From Brachybacterium phenoliresistens (lineage in GTDB: Bacteria; Actinomycetota; Actinomycetes; Actinomycetales; Dermabacteraceae): 64,000 bases of DNA. Shown piece after piece: positions 24,662-33,224 of the stretch. Location: NCBI RefSeq assembly GCF_000576425.1, contig NZ_KK069998.1, positions 62,001 through 126,000 of the forward strand. Direction: 5' to 3'. The notes beneath the pieces were generated by a model, which saw only the letters and a list, made by a program, of their open reading frames with translations, was not told the DNA's origin and searched no databases. The position numbers and the translations under genes are program-made. Numbering within the stretch: the first letter of the stretch is position 1; every line of letters begins with the position of its first letter.

Positions 24662-25396
24662 ATGGCAGTCACGGACAAGGCGATCACTGCGATCAAGCAG
24701 ATGATCGTCGACGGCTCGATCGGTCCCGGCGACCGTCTGCCCCCGGAGAAGGAGCTCTCGGAGTCCCTGGGGCTCTCGCGCAACTCGCTGCGCGAAGCCG
24801 TCAAGGCGCTCGAGCTGATCCGGGTGCTGGACGTGCGCCAGGGGGACGGGACGTACGTGACCTCGTTGGAGCCCTCGGTGCTTCTGGAGGCGCTCGGCTT
24901 CGTGGTCGAGCTGCACCGCGACAGCTCCGTCCTGGAGCTGTTCGAGGTGCGCCGGGTGCTCGAGCCGACGGCCGTGGAGCTGGCCTGCGACCGCCTGGAC
25001 GACGCGACCCTGGACCAGCTCGATCGGATAATGGAGCCGCTGCACGAGGGCACGGACGTCGAGTCCCTCGTCGCCGCGGACATCTCCTTCCACCGCATCA
25101 TCAACGCCGCCTGCGGGAACGCCTACATGTCCTCCCTGCTGGACGGCATCGCCCACGCCACCGTGCGCGGCCGGGTGTGGCGCGGCATCACCGAGACCGG
25201 CGCCGTCGCCAAGACCCTCGACGAGCACCGGGCGATCCTGGACGCCCTGCGGGCCCGCCGCAGGGACCTCGCCCGCGCATGGGCGGCGGTGCACGTCGCG
25301 GGGGCGGAGATGTGGCTGAGCCATGCCGCGCTCACGGGCACCGAGGGCGTCCCGCTGCGCGCCTCGACGGAGGCCGTCCCCGAGCTCGAGGACTGA
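24662..25396 (+). CDS. FadR-subfamily GntR regulator (candidate fucose regulator)
   Basis: A 244-residue regulator. The GntR winged helix spans about 1-70 (DGSIGPGDRLPPEKELSESLGLSRNSLREAVKALE) and an FCD ligand-binding domain of about 150 residues follows, with VRRVLEPTAVELAC, DISFHRIINAACGN and DEHRAILDALRA. Such proteins sense sugar acids or organic acids. It starts at ATG 24662 behind GAGGAGGACG. It sits at the head of the fucose block, convergent with the lactonase gene, so it is the best local candidate to bind the paired palindromes at 30222-30288. L-fuconate or a related intermediate is a plausible ligand, but this is inference. Confidence 0.88.
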   Translation: MAVTDKAITAIKQMIVDGSIGPGDRLPPEKELSESLGLSRNSLREAVKALELIRVLDVRQGDGTYVTSLEPSVLLEALGFVVELHRDSSVLELFEVRRVLEPTAVELACDRLDDATLDQLDRIMEPLHEGTDVESLVAADISFHRIINAACGNAYMSSLLDGIAHATVRGRVWRGITETGAVAKTLDEHRAILDALRARRRDLARAWAAVHVAGAEMWLSHAALTGTEGVPLRASTEAVPELED

Positions 25397-25401
25397 GCAC
25401 C

Positions 25402-25430
25402 TCCGCCCTCCGCATCGGCCGGAGGGCGGA
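25402..25430. terminator. Bidirectional terminator
   Basis: An 11-bp stem TCCGCCCTCCG / CGGAGGGCGGA between the convergent GntR and fuconolactonase genes. Confidence 0.7.
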
Positions 25431-25435
25431 AGAGC

Positions 25436-26302
25436 TCACGCCCTCCCGCGGTAGACGCGGTCGGCGGTGCCGCCGAGTACGGCGCCCTGCTCGGCCTCCG
25501 ACCACGTCCCGAGATGGGCGAGGACCTGGTCCGCGGCGGAGGCGTAGTCGCCGACGGCCGGCGCGATCGGCCAGTCCGAGCCGAACTGCAGGCGCTCGGC
25601 CCCGAAGCAGCGGCGGGCGTGCTCGAGCGCGGCGGCGATCCCCTCGGCGCGGGCGGCCGGATCGGTCTCCGGGCCGCTGGTGGCGAGGCCGCTGCACTTG
25701 GCGACCGCGTTCGGCTGCGCGGCCAGGCGGGAGAGCATCTCGCGCCAGGTGCGCAGGGCCGCCGCGTCGCCGAGGGGCGGCTTGCCCAGGTGGTCGAGCA
25801 CGATGGTGAGCCGCGGATGCTCCGCCGCCAGCTCGGGAAGGTACGCCAGCTGCGCCGGGAAGGCGTCGGGGACGTCCAGCGGCAGGCCGGCCTCCGCGAG
25901 CTGTGCGAGGGATCGCCCGACCTCGTCCCGGCGCAGGAAGAAGGGATCCGGGTCGTCATGGGTGAGGTGGCGCACCCCGACCACGTGCTCCATCGCCTCG
26001 GTGTCGGAGAGCAGCTCCCCCACCAGGTCGGGCCGGGCCAGCGGCAGCCAGGCCACCACGCCGACCGCCCCGATCCCCGGCGCGCGGCGCGGGATCTCCC
26101 GCGCCAGCTCCTGCATCAGCGTCGTGTCCTCCCGCGTGTCGTCGGCCTGGACGAGCACCAGGCGGTCGATCCCGCGCGCACCGAGCGCCTCCAGCACCTC
26201 CTCGGGGCGGAAGGCGCGGCGCAGCGGCTGCGGCGCCCCGGCGAGCCAGGCGTACGGGCTGCGCTCCGGGTCCCACAGGTGCAGGTGGGCGTCACAGCGC
26301 AC
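25436..26302 (-). CDS. Amidohydrolase-2 lactonase (L-fucono-1,5-lactonase-like)
   Basis: A 288-residue amidohydrolase-superfamily enzyme: MRCDAHLHLWDPERSPYAWL (metal HxH), LVLVQADDTREDT, VVGVRHL, IVLDHLGKPPLG, and RLQFGSDWPI (metal Asp). This set is typical of COG3618 lactonases that open sugar-acid lactones. The operon context (fuconate dehydratase, aldose dehydrogenase, fucosidase) points to L-fucono-lactone. The start is GTG 26302, overlapping the aldose dehydrogenase gene by 11 nt. It is the last gene of a five-gene operon. Confidence 0.85.
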   Translation of the reverse strand: MRCDAHLHLWDPERSPYAWLAGAPQPLRRAFRPEEVLEALGARGIDRLVLVQADDTREDTTLMQELAREIPRRAPGIGAVGVVAWLPLARPDLVGELLSDTEAMEHVVGVRHLTHDDPDPFFLRRDEVGRSLAQLAEAGLPLDVPDAFPAQLAYLPELAAEHPRLTIVLDHLGKPPLGDAAALRTWREMLSRLAAQPNAVAKCSGLATSGPETDPAARAEGIAAALEHARRCFGAERLQFGSDWPIAPAVGDYASAADQVLAHLGTWSEAEQGAVLGGTADRVYRGRA

Positions 26303-27260
26303 GGTCGCCGCCCATCGCGTCGATCGCCTCCCACAGCTCGTCGGGGATCTGCGCCTGCATGCGGGACAGGTTCGAGGCGACCTGCTCCGGGGAGCGCATG
26401 CCGAGGGTCACGTTGACGATGGCCGGGTGGCGCAGCGGGAAGTGCGTTGCCGCCTCCGGCAGGCTCACCCCGTGCTCGCGGCAGGTCTCGGCGAGCGCGA
26501 CGGCCCGCTCCCAGACCTCGCGCGGCACGCGACCGTACTCGTAGGAGGAGTCCGGCGAGGGGGAATCGCTCGCGAGGATCCCCGAGTTGTAGACGCTCAC
26601 CGCCACGGCGGAGGTGCCGTGCTCCTGGCACAGCGGCAGCAGCTCGCGCGCGGCGGGCTGCTCGAGCAGCGTGTAGCGCCCGGAGATCATCACCAGGTCC
26701 AGGGCGCCCGTGGCCACGAAGCGGGCCAGCGTCAGATCGGACTTGGAGCCGACGCCGATGGCGGAGACGACGCCCTGCTCGCGCAGGGCGACCAGCGCGG
26801 GGATCGCCTCGTCCAGGCCCTGGTCCTCGGGGCCCTCCTCCGGGTCGTGGAGGTAGACCACGTCCAGCCGGTCCAGGCCCAGGCGCTCCAGCGACTCCTC
26901 GATGCTGCGGCGCACGCCGTCGGCGCTCATGTCCCACACCCGGCGGGTCGCATCGGGCACCGCGAAGCTGTGGTCGAGGTCGTCGCCCGCGCCTCCGCCG
27001 GGGTTCGGGACGATCCGGCGACCGACCTTGCTGGAGAGCACGAACTCCTCCCGGGGGCGGGTGGACAGCATCGCGCCGAGGCGCCGCTCGGACAGCCCCA
27101 TGCCGTAGTGCGGTGCGGTGTCGTAGTACCGCAGGCCTCCGTCCCAGGCGGCTTCGAGGGCGGCCTCGGCCATGTCCTCGGGCGTGACGCGGTAGAGGTT
27201 GCCCATCTGCGCGGCGCCGAAGCCGAAGGCCGGCAGGTCCACGCCGCGGCCCGTGCTCAT
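26292..27260 (-). CDS. Aldo/keto reductase, L-fucose (aldose) 1-dehydrogenase-like
   Basis: A 322-residue AKR with GFGAAQMGNLYR, the active-site segment RYYDTAPHYGMGLSERRLG (Asp, Tyr), LSSKVGRRI (Lys) and DVVYLHDPEE (His). This pattern is that of the D-threo-aldose 1-dehydrogenase group, which oxidises L-fucose to fucono-lactone with NAD(P). Its ATG overlaps the mutarotase stop as ATGA. In the pathway it acts between the mutarotase and the lactonase. Sugar specificity is inferred from the neighbours. Confidence 0.87.
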   Translation of the reverse strand: MSTGRGVDLPAFGFGAAQMGNLYRVTPEDMAEAALEAAWDGGLRYYDTAPHYGMGLSERRLGAMLSTRPREEFVLSSKVGRRIVPNPGGGAGDDLDHSFAVPDATRRVWDMSADGVRRSIEESLERLGLDRLDVVYLHDPEEGPEDQGLDEAIPALVALREQGVVSAIGVGSKSDLTLARFVATGALDLVMISGRYTLLEQPAARELLPLCQEHGTSAVAVSVYNSGILASDSPSPDSSYEYGRVPREVWERAVALAETCREHGVSLPEAATHFPLRHPAIVNVTLGMRSPEQVASNLSRMQAQIPDELWEAIDAMGGDRAL

Positions 27261-27601
27261 GCCGCTCCCCCGCCCGGCGCCGGGGCCTGCTCGGGCAGCG
27301 CCCAGACCAGCGGGATGCCGTCGTCGTCGCCGGCGTAGGAGTCGGCGACCTCGAGGAAGGCGTTGATGTGCTCCTGCCAGGCGAGGTTCGTCGGGTCCTC
27401 GGCGAGCGCGCGCCGCATGGCGCGGTAGTCCTCGACCTCGACCACGTGGAACAGGTCCCGGCCGTCCCGCCAGATCCTCCAGGAGCCGACGCCCGCACGG
27501 CGCAGCGCCGCATCGAGATCGGAGGGGATGACGGCGTGCTCGCGCTCGTAGTCCTGCTCGTGGCCGGCGGCGATGCGGGTGTGCAGGGCGATGGTCTGCA
27601 T
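27257..27601 (-). CDS. RhaM-family mutarotase (L-fucose/L-rhamnose type)
   Basis: A 114-residue dimeric alpha+beta barrel-type protein of the L-rhamnose mutarotase family (DUF718): QTIALHTRIAAGHEQDYEREH, the VGSWRIWRDGRDLFHVVEVEDY core, then NLAWQEHINAFLEV. It interconverts sugar anomers so that the dehydrogenase receives the right form. ATG 27601 lies 5 nt after the fucosidase stop, and the gene overlaps the next one by 4 nt. In this operon L-fucose is the likely sugar. Confidence 0.88.
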   Translation of the reverse strand: MQTIALHTRIAAGHEQDYEREHAVIPSDLDAALRRAGVGSWRIWRDGRDLFHVVEVEDYRAMRRALAEDPTNLAWQEHINAFLEVADSYAGDDDGIPLVWALPEQAPAPGGGAA

Positions 27602-27606
27602 CGGCC

Positions 27607-28875
27607 TCACTCCTGACCGGTCAGGCGGATCTCGAGCACGGGCAGCAGCACGTCGGGGCGCATGATCGGCAGGGTGAAGGTCACCACGTCCGCGCCGAGG
27701 CCGCCGACGGTCGTGTTCCACGCCTTCTGCTCGGGATCGATGGTGGTGTGCGCGACCTCGGAGCCGTCGTGCAGCAGCCGCGCGAAGCGGACCTTCCCGG
27801 CCAGCCCGCTGATGTGCACGTGCTGCATCGGCCAGGTGGTCAGGTGCACGTACAGCCGGTCGCCGCGCTGGGTGAGCAGGGTGCCCTCGGGCGCCCGGAG
27901 GCCCTCGGCGGGCCCGGCGCCGTGGACGGACTCGCCGTGCAGCTCCATCCAGTCCCCGATGCTCGCGAGCACGTCGACGTCCTCGCGGCGCAGGCCGCCG
28001 CGCCCGTCGGGGCCCACGTTCAGCAGCATGTTGCCGTCCTTGGCGACGGAGTCCACGAGCATCCGCAGCAGCAGGTCCGCGCTCTTGAACTCGAGGTTGT
28101 CGCGGTCGTACCCCCAGGAGCCGTTGGTGGTCTGGCAGGCCTCCCACCGCACCGGCGTCCCGTGCTCGTCGGTCATGGGCGCCGCCGGCTGGTACTGCTC
28201 GGGGGTGACGAGGTCCCCGGGGATGCCGAGCCGGTCGTTGACGAGGATCCCGGGCTGGAGCTCGCGGACCATCGCCATCAGGTGCTCGGCGTCCCAGTCG
28301 GCCGGGAACTTCCCGCCCTCGAAGGCGTAGGTGAAGTCGAAGAACAGGTAGTCGATCGTGCCGTAGCGGGTCAGCAGCTCCCGCACCTGGCCGTGGAGGT
28401 ACTCGCGGTAGCGGGCCATGTCGCGCCCGGCGTTCAGGCTCTCGCGGTCCGGGTGGTCCCGCAGGGGGTGCTGCAGGTCGATGGTGTAGTCGGGGTGGTG
28501 CCAGTCCAGCAGCGAGTGGTAGAACCCGACGCGCAGCCCCTCCGCCCGCAGGGCCTCGACCCATTCGGCGACGAGGTCCCGGCCGCAGGCGGTCTGCGAG
28601 GTGTAGTCGGTGAGGTCGCTGTCCCACAGGCAGAAGCCCTCGTGGTGCTTGGTGGTCAGGACCGCGTAGCGCATGCCGGCCTCGCGCGCGGCGCGGGCGA
28701 TGCGCCGGGCGTCGAAGCGGTCGGGGTCGAAGACCTCGGCGTAGCGCGCGTAGTCCTCGACGGTGCGGCGCTCGCGGGTCATGGACCATTCGTGGCGGGC
28801 GGGGATGGCGTAGAGGCCGAAGTGGACGAAGAGCCCGAAGCGGGCCTCGTCGAACCAGGCGTGGGGGTCGGTCAT
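27607..28875 (-). CDS. GH29 alpha-L-fucosidase (no signal peptide)
   Basis: A 422-residue GH29 enzyme: [55 protein letters not shown], and [15 protein letters not shown], whose Asp is the expected nucleophile. [13 protein letters not shown] follows. No export signal is visible, so it should act on imported fucosides inside the cell. ATG 28875 has AAGGAG ahead and overlaps the dehydratase stop as ATGA. A second, distinct GH29 lies at 38.2 kb. Confidence 0.93.
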   Translation of the reverse strand: MTDPHAWFDEARFGLFVHFGLYAIPARHEWSMTRERRTVEDYARYAEVFDPDRFDARRIARAAREAGMRYAVLTTKHHEGFCLWDSDLTDYTSQTACGRDLVAEWVEALRAEGLRVGFYHSLLDWHHPDYTIDLQHPLRDHPDRESLNAGRDMARYREYLHGQVRELLTRYGTIDYLFFDFTYAFEGGKFPADWDAEHLMAMVRELQPGILVNDRLGIPGDLVTPEQYQPAAPMTDEHGTPVRWEACQTTNGSWGYDRDNLEFKSADLLLRMLVDSVAKDGNMLLNVGPDGRGGLRREDVDVLASIGDWMELHGESVHGAGPAEGLRAPEGTLLTQRGDRLYVHLTTWPMQHVHISGLAGKVRFARLLHDGSEVAHTTIDPEQKAWNTTVGGLGADVVTFTLPIMRPDVLLPVLEIRLTGQE

Positions 28876-30173
28876 GATGCGAGCTCCTTCCAGACCGGCC
28901 CGTCGGGGAACCGGTGGGACTGTATCGAGGCAGGGAGCATGCGGGCTCCGATGCCGGGCTGCTGCGGCGCGAGATAGCGGCCGCCCTGGATGCGCACGGG
29001 CTCGACGAAGTGCTCGTGCAGGTGGTCGACGTACTCGATGCGCCGGTCCTCCATGGTGCCGGTGATCGCGACGAAGTCCAGCATCGCCAGGTGCTGGACC
29101 ATCTCGCACAGCCCCACGCCCCCGGCATGGGGGCAGACCGGGACGCCGAACTTCGCCGCGAGCAGGAGGATGGCGAGGTTCTCGTGGATCCCGCCCACCC
29201 GGGTCGCGTCGATCTGGACGACGTCGACGGCGCCGGCCTGCAGCAGCTGCTTGAACATGATCCGGTTGTGGACGTGCTCGCCGGTGGCCACGCGCACGGG
29301 GGCGATGCGCCGGCGGATCTCGGCATGCGCGAGGACGTCGTCGGGGCTGGTGGGCTCCTCGATCCAGTACGGGCGCGCCGCGGAGAGCGCGCCGACGGCG
29401 GCCACGGCGTCCTCGACTCCCCAGCGCTGGTTCGCGTCGGTGGCGACCAGGAAGTCCTCCCCGAGGACGCGCCGGGTGATGGCGAAGCGGCGCAGGTCGT
29501 CCTCGAGGTCGGCGCCGACCTTGAGCTTGACCATGTCGAAGCCCGCGTCCCGGGCCTCCCGCAGGAGGCGCTCGAGCTTCTCGTCGGAGTATCCGAGCCA
29601 GCCCGGGGTCGTGGTGTACGCGGGGTACCCCTCGGCCTCGAGCTCGGCGATGCGCCGGTCCCGCCCCGGGCGGGCGGCCTCGAGGATCTCCAGCGCCTCG
29701 GCGCGCGTGAGAGCGTCCTCGAGGTAGCGGAAGTCGACCAGGTCCACGAGCTGCTCGGGGGTGAGATCGGCCAGCACCCGCCACAGCGGGCGGCCCTCGC
29801 GCATGCACCGCAGGTCCCACAGGGCGTTGACGACGGCCCCGATCGCCATCTGCATGACGCCCTTCTCCGGGCCCAGCCAGCGCAGCTGGGAGTCGGCGAT
29901 CATGGCGGCGCCGGCGGCGCCGATGTCGGCGAGGACCTCGTCGACGCCGCGCCCGAGCACGTGGTGCGAGAGGGCGCGGATCGCCTCGGACTGCACGTCG
30001 TTGCCGCGGCCGATGGTGAAGACCAGGCTCGTGCCCGTCTCCCCCTCGGAGGTGGTCAGCTCGAGATAGGCCGCGGAGTAGTCGGGGTCCTTGTTCATGG
30101 CGTCGGAGCCGTCGAGCGACTGCGAGGTCGGGAAGCGGACGTCGGTGACGTCGAGGGACGTGAACGTGGGCAT
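28872..30173 (-). CDS. L-fuconate dehydratase (enolase superfamily)
   Basis: A 433-residue mandelate-racemase-type enzyme closely fitting L-fuconate dehydratase. It has an N-terminal capping domain with [20 protein letters not shown], a catalytic MVKLKVGAD (KxK), [37 protein letters not shown] and [12 protein letters not shown]. It removes water from L-fuconate to give 2-keto-3-deoxy-L-fuconate. It is the first gene of the minus-strand fucose operon, starting at ATG 30173 behind AGAAGG, with a well-formed promoter and two palindromes upstream. Confidence 0.92.
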   Translation of the reverse strand: MPTFTSLDVTDVRFPTSQSLDGSDAMNKDPDYSAAYLELTTSEGETGTSLVFTIGRGNDVQSEAIRALSHHVLGRGVDEVLADIGAAGAAMIADSQLRWLGPEKGVMQMAIGAVVNALWDLRCMREGRPLWRVLADLTPEQLVDLVDFRYLEDALTRAEALEILEAARPGRDRRIAELEAEGYPAYTTTPGWLGYSDEKLERLLREARDAGFDMVKLKVGADLEDDLRRFAITRRVLGEDFLVATDANQRWGVEDAVAAVGALSAARPYWIEEPTSPDDVLAHAEIRRRIAPVRVATGEHVHNRIMFKQLLQAGAVDVVQIDATRVGGIHENLAILLLAAKFGVPVCPHAGGVGLCEMVQHLAMLDFVAITGTMEDRRIEYVDHLHEHFVEPVRIQGGRYLAPQQPGIGARMLPASIQSHRFPDGPVWKELAS

Positions 30174-30221
30174 CGAAGACCTTCTCGGGCAGTGGGGGTC
30201 CGGACCGCAGCAGCACCGCGT

Positions 30222-30238
30222 CAGACCTCGGATGTTTG
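30222..30238. promoter_or_regulatory. Candidate FadR-type operator O2 (fucose operon)
   Basis: CAGACCTCGGATGTTTG lies just downstream of the -10 of the fucose operon. Its right half (CGGATGTTTG) is the exact complement of the left half of O1. The two sites are centred 50 bp apart. Confidence 0.6.
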
Positions 30239-30241
30239 AAG

Positions 30242-30270
30242 ACTGTACGTCACCCCTCCGAGCAAGGCAA
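30242..30270 (-). promoter_or_regulatory. Promoter of the fucose catabolic operon
   Basis: Minus-strand -35 TTGCCT (30265-30270) and -10 TACAGT (30242-30247) separated by exactly 17 bp, with candidate operators on both sides. The leader to the dehydratase ATG is about 65 nt. Confidence 0.6.
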
Positions 30271-30271
30271 G

Positions 30272-30288
30272 CAAACATCCGACATTTG
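30272..30288. promoter_or_regulatory. Candidate FadR-type operator O1 (fucose operon)
   Basis: CAAACATCCGACATTTG is a 17-bp palindrome (half-site CAAAYRT around CCG) directly upstream of the -35. It is likely recognised by the FadR-type regulator at 24.7 kb or another family member. Confidence 0.65.
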
Positions 30289-30374
30289 CTCAGCACATCC
30301 GCCCTGGTCAGCGGCTCGCCGCTCAGTCATCAGTCAGACCCCGTCACCGAACGGTCACCAGGCGCGCACGACGC

Positions 30375-30404
30375 TTGCCTCATTCGTCGGGTCTATGTCA
30401 TAGT
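30375..30404 (+). promoter_or_regulatory. Candidate promoter of the importer operon
   Basis: TTGCCT (30375-30380), an 18-bp spacer and CATAGT (30399-30404), about 50 nt upstream of the first binding-protein start. The perfect palindrome CTATG-T-CATAG (30393-30403) overlaps the -10 and may be a regulatory site. Confidence 0.45.
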
Positions 30405-30453
30405 CCGTCTGTCGTAGCACCCCCCATCCGCGCTGAAGACGAAGGAGTCTCCC

Positions 30454-32256
30454 GTGACTGATCGCGCACCCCTGGACCACCCCACGCCCCCGACGGAGCC
30501 GGCATCCCGCTCAGGACTGGGCCGGCGCGCCTTCCTGGGCCGCAGCGCCGCCGTCGGCGCCACCTCGGTGGCCGTCCCCCTGGTCCTGTCCGCCTGCGGC
30601 GGCGGAGAGGACACGGAGACCACCGGCGGCGAGGACTACACCCCCGGCAGCGCCGAGCTCACCGTCGAGCTCGCCCCGGAGATCGAGGGCGTGCTCTACC
30701 CCGAGGACTACGTGGGCCCGCGGGCCCGCGAGCTGGAGCCCTTCGGCGACGGCGAGACCGAGTTCACCATCCTCAGCCAGGTCGACCCCGACATGGACCT
30801 CGCCACCAACTACTACTCGACGCTGGTGGCGGAGAAGACCGGCGTGAACGCCACCTACGTGACGGTCCCGGCGGGCGAGGACGGCAAGACCAAGGTCAAC
30901 GCGATCGTCGCGGGCGGGGACCTGCCGCACGCCCTCATGGTCGGGCAGGGCATCTTCAACCTCAACGAGATCAGCATCTACGGCCAGCAGGGGATGTTCC
31001 TCCCGCTGGACAAGCTGATCGACGAGAACTGCCCGCACATCCTGGACATGTTCGCCGCCTTCCCCGGCATGCGCCAGCAGTACAGCTCCCCCGACGGGCG
31101 GCTCTATGCCGTGCCGTCGATGAACGACTGCTACCACTGCAAGTCCGCGAACGTGCGCACCTGGATCAACAAGAACTGGCTCGAGGGCGTGGGCGCGAGC
31201 GCCCCGGAGACCCTGGACGACTACAGCGTGCTCATGGACGAGTTCCGCGCCTACACCGGCAAGCCGGACGGCTCCGTCCTGACCACGGCCAGCGCCGAGA
31301 CCATGCTGCAGCTGATGCAGTTCTTCCTGGGCTCCTTCCTCGAGATGCCGTCCCTGTGGCTGCGCCGGTCCGGCCAGACGCTGGAGTGGATCCATGAGGA
31401 CCCGGCCTTCCGCGAGGGCATGGTCTGGATCCAGGAGCAGTTCGCCAAGGGCAACTTCGACGCCGGGATCCTCTCGAACACCCCGGAGCAGTACCAGAAG
31501 CTGGGCGACGGGGCGCAGGGGCCGATGTTCGGCATGGCCTACGGGTACTCGTCCTTCCACTTCGCGGCGACCCTCGACTACGCCGACCCGGACAACGTCG
31601 CCAACATCATGGTGCCGATCGCCCCGATGGCCGGGCCCGGCGGCGTGCGCACCGCGCAGTGGGACCACTTCTCCTACGGCTACCCCAACTTCGTCATCAC
31701 CCCCGACTGCCCGGACCCGGTGCAGATGATCCGCTGGGCCGACTACCAGTTCGAGCTGGGGCTGACCATCTCGGTGGGCCGCGGCGAGCAGGGCGTGGGC
31801 TGGGACTACGCGACCGAGGGCGAGAAGGGCATCGACGGGCGGCAGGCGATCTACAAGGTCCTGCCCACCCCGGAGGACCTCAAGAACCAGGCCTGGCGCG
31901 AGTGGGGCCCGCTGTACAAGTCGATGGACCAGCGCCATGGCGAGGCCGTGCTGCCGGAGGCCTCGACCGTCGAGCCCACCCTGTACGCAGCCGGCAAGGC
32001 CTACGAGCCGTTCGCCACGAAGGAGGAGTCCGGCGTCCCGCCGGTCGTCTTCGACCTCGACCAGTCCGCCCAGATCGGCGAGATCGAGACCAACCTCGAG
32101 GCGCACCTCAAGCAGACCATCGCCAACTTCGCCACCGGCAAGAAGGACGCGAGCAAGGACGCCGACTGGAACGAGTACCTCGAGACCGCGAAGGCCATCG
32201 GCATCACCACCTACACGGAGATCCACCAGACCGCCTACGACCAGCAGTACAGCTGA
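30454..32256 (+). CDS. Solute-binding lipoprotein of a CUT1 importer, paralogue 1
   Basis: A 600-residue extracellular binding protein of the LplA/LipO type. It has a twin-arginine-like signal (RR at 24-25) and lipobox LSAC with Cys48. The mature part contains FTILSQVDPDMDLATNYYSTLVAEKTG, YGQQGMFLPLDKLIDEN, DGRLYAVPSMNDCYHCK (Cys226 and Cys229) and FDLDQSAQIGEIETNLEAHL. It would capture an oligosaccharide or fucoside at the cell surface. It starts at GTG 30454 behind GAAGGAG. Two permeases follow immediately, and two paralogues lie further downstream. No ATPase gene is present, so a shared MsmK-like ATPase elsewhere is expected. Confidence 0.92.
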   Translation: MTDRAPLDHPTPPTEPASRSGLGRRAFLGRSAAVGATSVAVPLVLSACGGGEDTETTGGEDYTPGSAELTVELAPEIEGVLYPEDYVGPRARELEPFGDGETEFTILSQVDPDMDLATNYYSTLVAEKTGVNATYVTVPAGEDGKTKVNAIVAGGDLPHALMVGQGIFNLNEISIYGQQGMFLPLDKLIDENCPHILDMFAAFPGMRQQYSSPDGRLYAVPSMNDCYHCKSANVRTWINKNWLEGVGASAPETLDDYSVLMDEFRAYTGKPDGSVLTTASAETMLQLMQFFLGSFLEMPSLWLRRSGQTLEWIHEDPAFREGMVWIQEQFAKGNFDAGILSNTPEQYQKLGDGAQGPMFGMAYGYSSFHFAATLDYADPDNVANIMVPIAPMAGPGGVRTAQWDHFSYGYPNFVITPDCPDPVQMIRWADYQFELGLTISVGRGEQGVGWDYATEGEKGIDGRQAIYKVLPTPEDLKNQAWREWGPLYKSMDQRHGEAVLPEASTVEPTLYAAGKAYEPFATKEESGVPPVVFDLDQSAQIGEIETNLEAHLKQTIANFATGKKDASKDADWNEYLETAKAIGITTYTEIHQTAYDQQYS

Positions 32257-32287
32257 TCCGGGTCTGCGGCAGGAAGGTCACCTCCCC

Positions 32288-33217
32288 ATGACAGCTCAAC
32301 CCGCGGTGTCGCCGCCCGGCGTGCGGCGCATCAAGGACCCGCGCTCGGACCGCATCCTCAACGTGGTCCTCATCGTGCTGCTGGCCCTGTTCACGCTCAC
32401 GATCGTGTACCCGTTCGTGTACATCGTCAGCGCCTCGCTCTCGGATCCCACGGCCGTCTCCTCCGGGGAGATGTGGCTGTGGCCCGTCGGCTTCAGCATG
32501 GACGCCTACCAGGCGGTCCTGGACTACCCGGCGATCACGCGCGGCTTCCTGAACTCGCTGCTGTACTCCGGGTCGGCGATGCTCGTGGGCACGGCGGTCA
32601 CCGTGATGGGCGGCTACGCGCTCTCGCGGGCGGACCTCGTGGGCCGCAACCTGTTCACCCTCATGTTCGTCCTCACGATGATGTTCTCGGGCGGCATGAT
32701 CCCGACCTATCTCGTGGTGAAGAACCTCGGGATGCTCAACACCATCTGGGCGATGATCATCCCCACCGCGGTGAGCGTGTGGCAGCTCATCGTCACCCGC
32801 ACCTTCTTCCAGACCACGATCCCCCACGAGCTGCTGGAGTGCTCGCGGATCGACGGCGCCAGCGACATGCGCTTCTTCTGGAGGATCGTGCTGCCGCTGT
32901 CCAAGCCGATCATCGCCGTGAACCTGCTGCTGTACGGCGTGGCCACCTGGAACGCGTACTTCAACGGGCTCATCTACCTCACCGACGAGGACCTGTACCC
33001 CCTGCAGCTGGTCATGCGGAACATCCTGCTGGAGAACACCTTCGATCCCTCGAAGATGGCCAATGCCGATCCCGAGCGGATCGCGCAGATGCAGCAGATC
33101 GCCGACAAGCTCAAGTACGCCCTGATCATCATCGCGTCCGTCCCGCCGCTCATCGCCTACCCGTTCGTGCAGAAGCACTTCGTCAAGGGCATGATGATCG
33201 GCTCGCTGAAGGGCTGA
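32288..33217 (+). CDS. Carbohydrate ABC permease, LplC/YtcP type
   Basis: A 309-residue CUT1 permease with six predicted helices: ILNVVLIVLLALFTLTIVYPF (TM1), YALSRADLVGRN region, and the EAA loop ELLECSRIDGASDMRFFWRIVLPLSKPI near residue 190. The end KHFVKGMMIGSLKG is typical of the LplC/YtcP subfamily. It starts at ATG 32288, 32 nt after the binding-protein gene, and is followed after 7 nt by the second permease. The two form the membrane channel. Confidence 0.93.
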   Translation: MTAQPAVSPPGVRRIKDPRSDRILNVVLIVLLALFTLTIVYPFVYIVSASLSDPTAVSSGEMWLWPVGFSMDAYQAVLDYPAITRGFLNSLLYSGSAMLVGTAVTVMGGYALSRADLVGRNLFTLMFVLTMMFSGGMIPTYLVVKNLGMLNTIWAMIIPTAVSVWQLIVTRTFFQTTIPHELLECSRIDGASDMRFFWRIVLPLSKPIIAVNLLLYGVATWNAYFNGLIYLTDEDLYPLQLVMRNILLENTFDPSKMANADPERIAQMQQIADKLKYALIIIASVPPLIAYPFVQKHFVKGMMIGSLKG

Positions 33218-33224
33218 GGAACCT

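Noticed and set aside
30289-30374. Additional copies of the CAAACATCCG operator before the importer genes
   Set aside because: No second pair was found near the importer, GH95, GH29 or mqo starts; only unrelated short inverted repeats are present.
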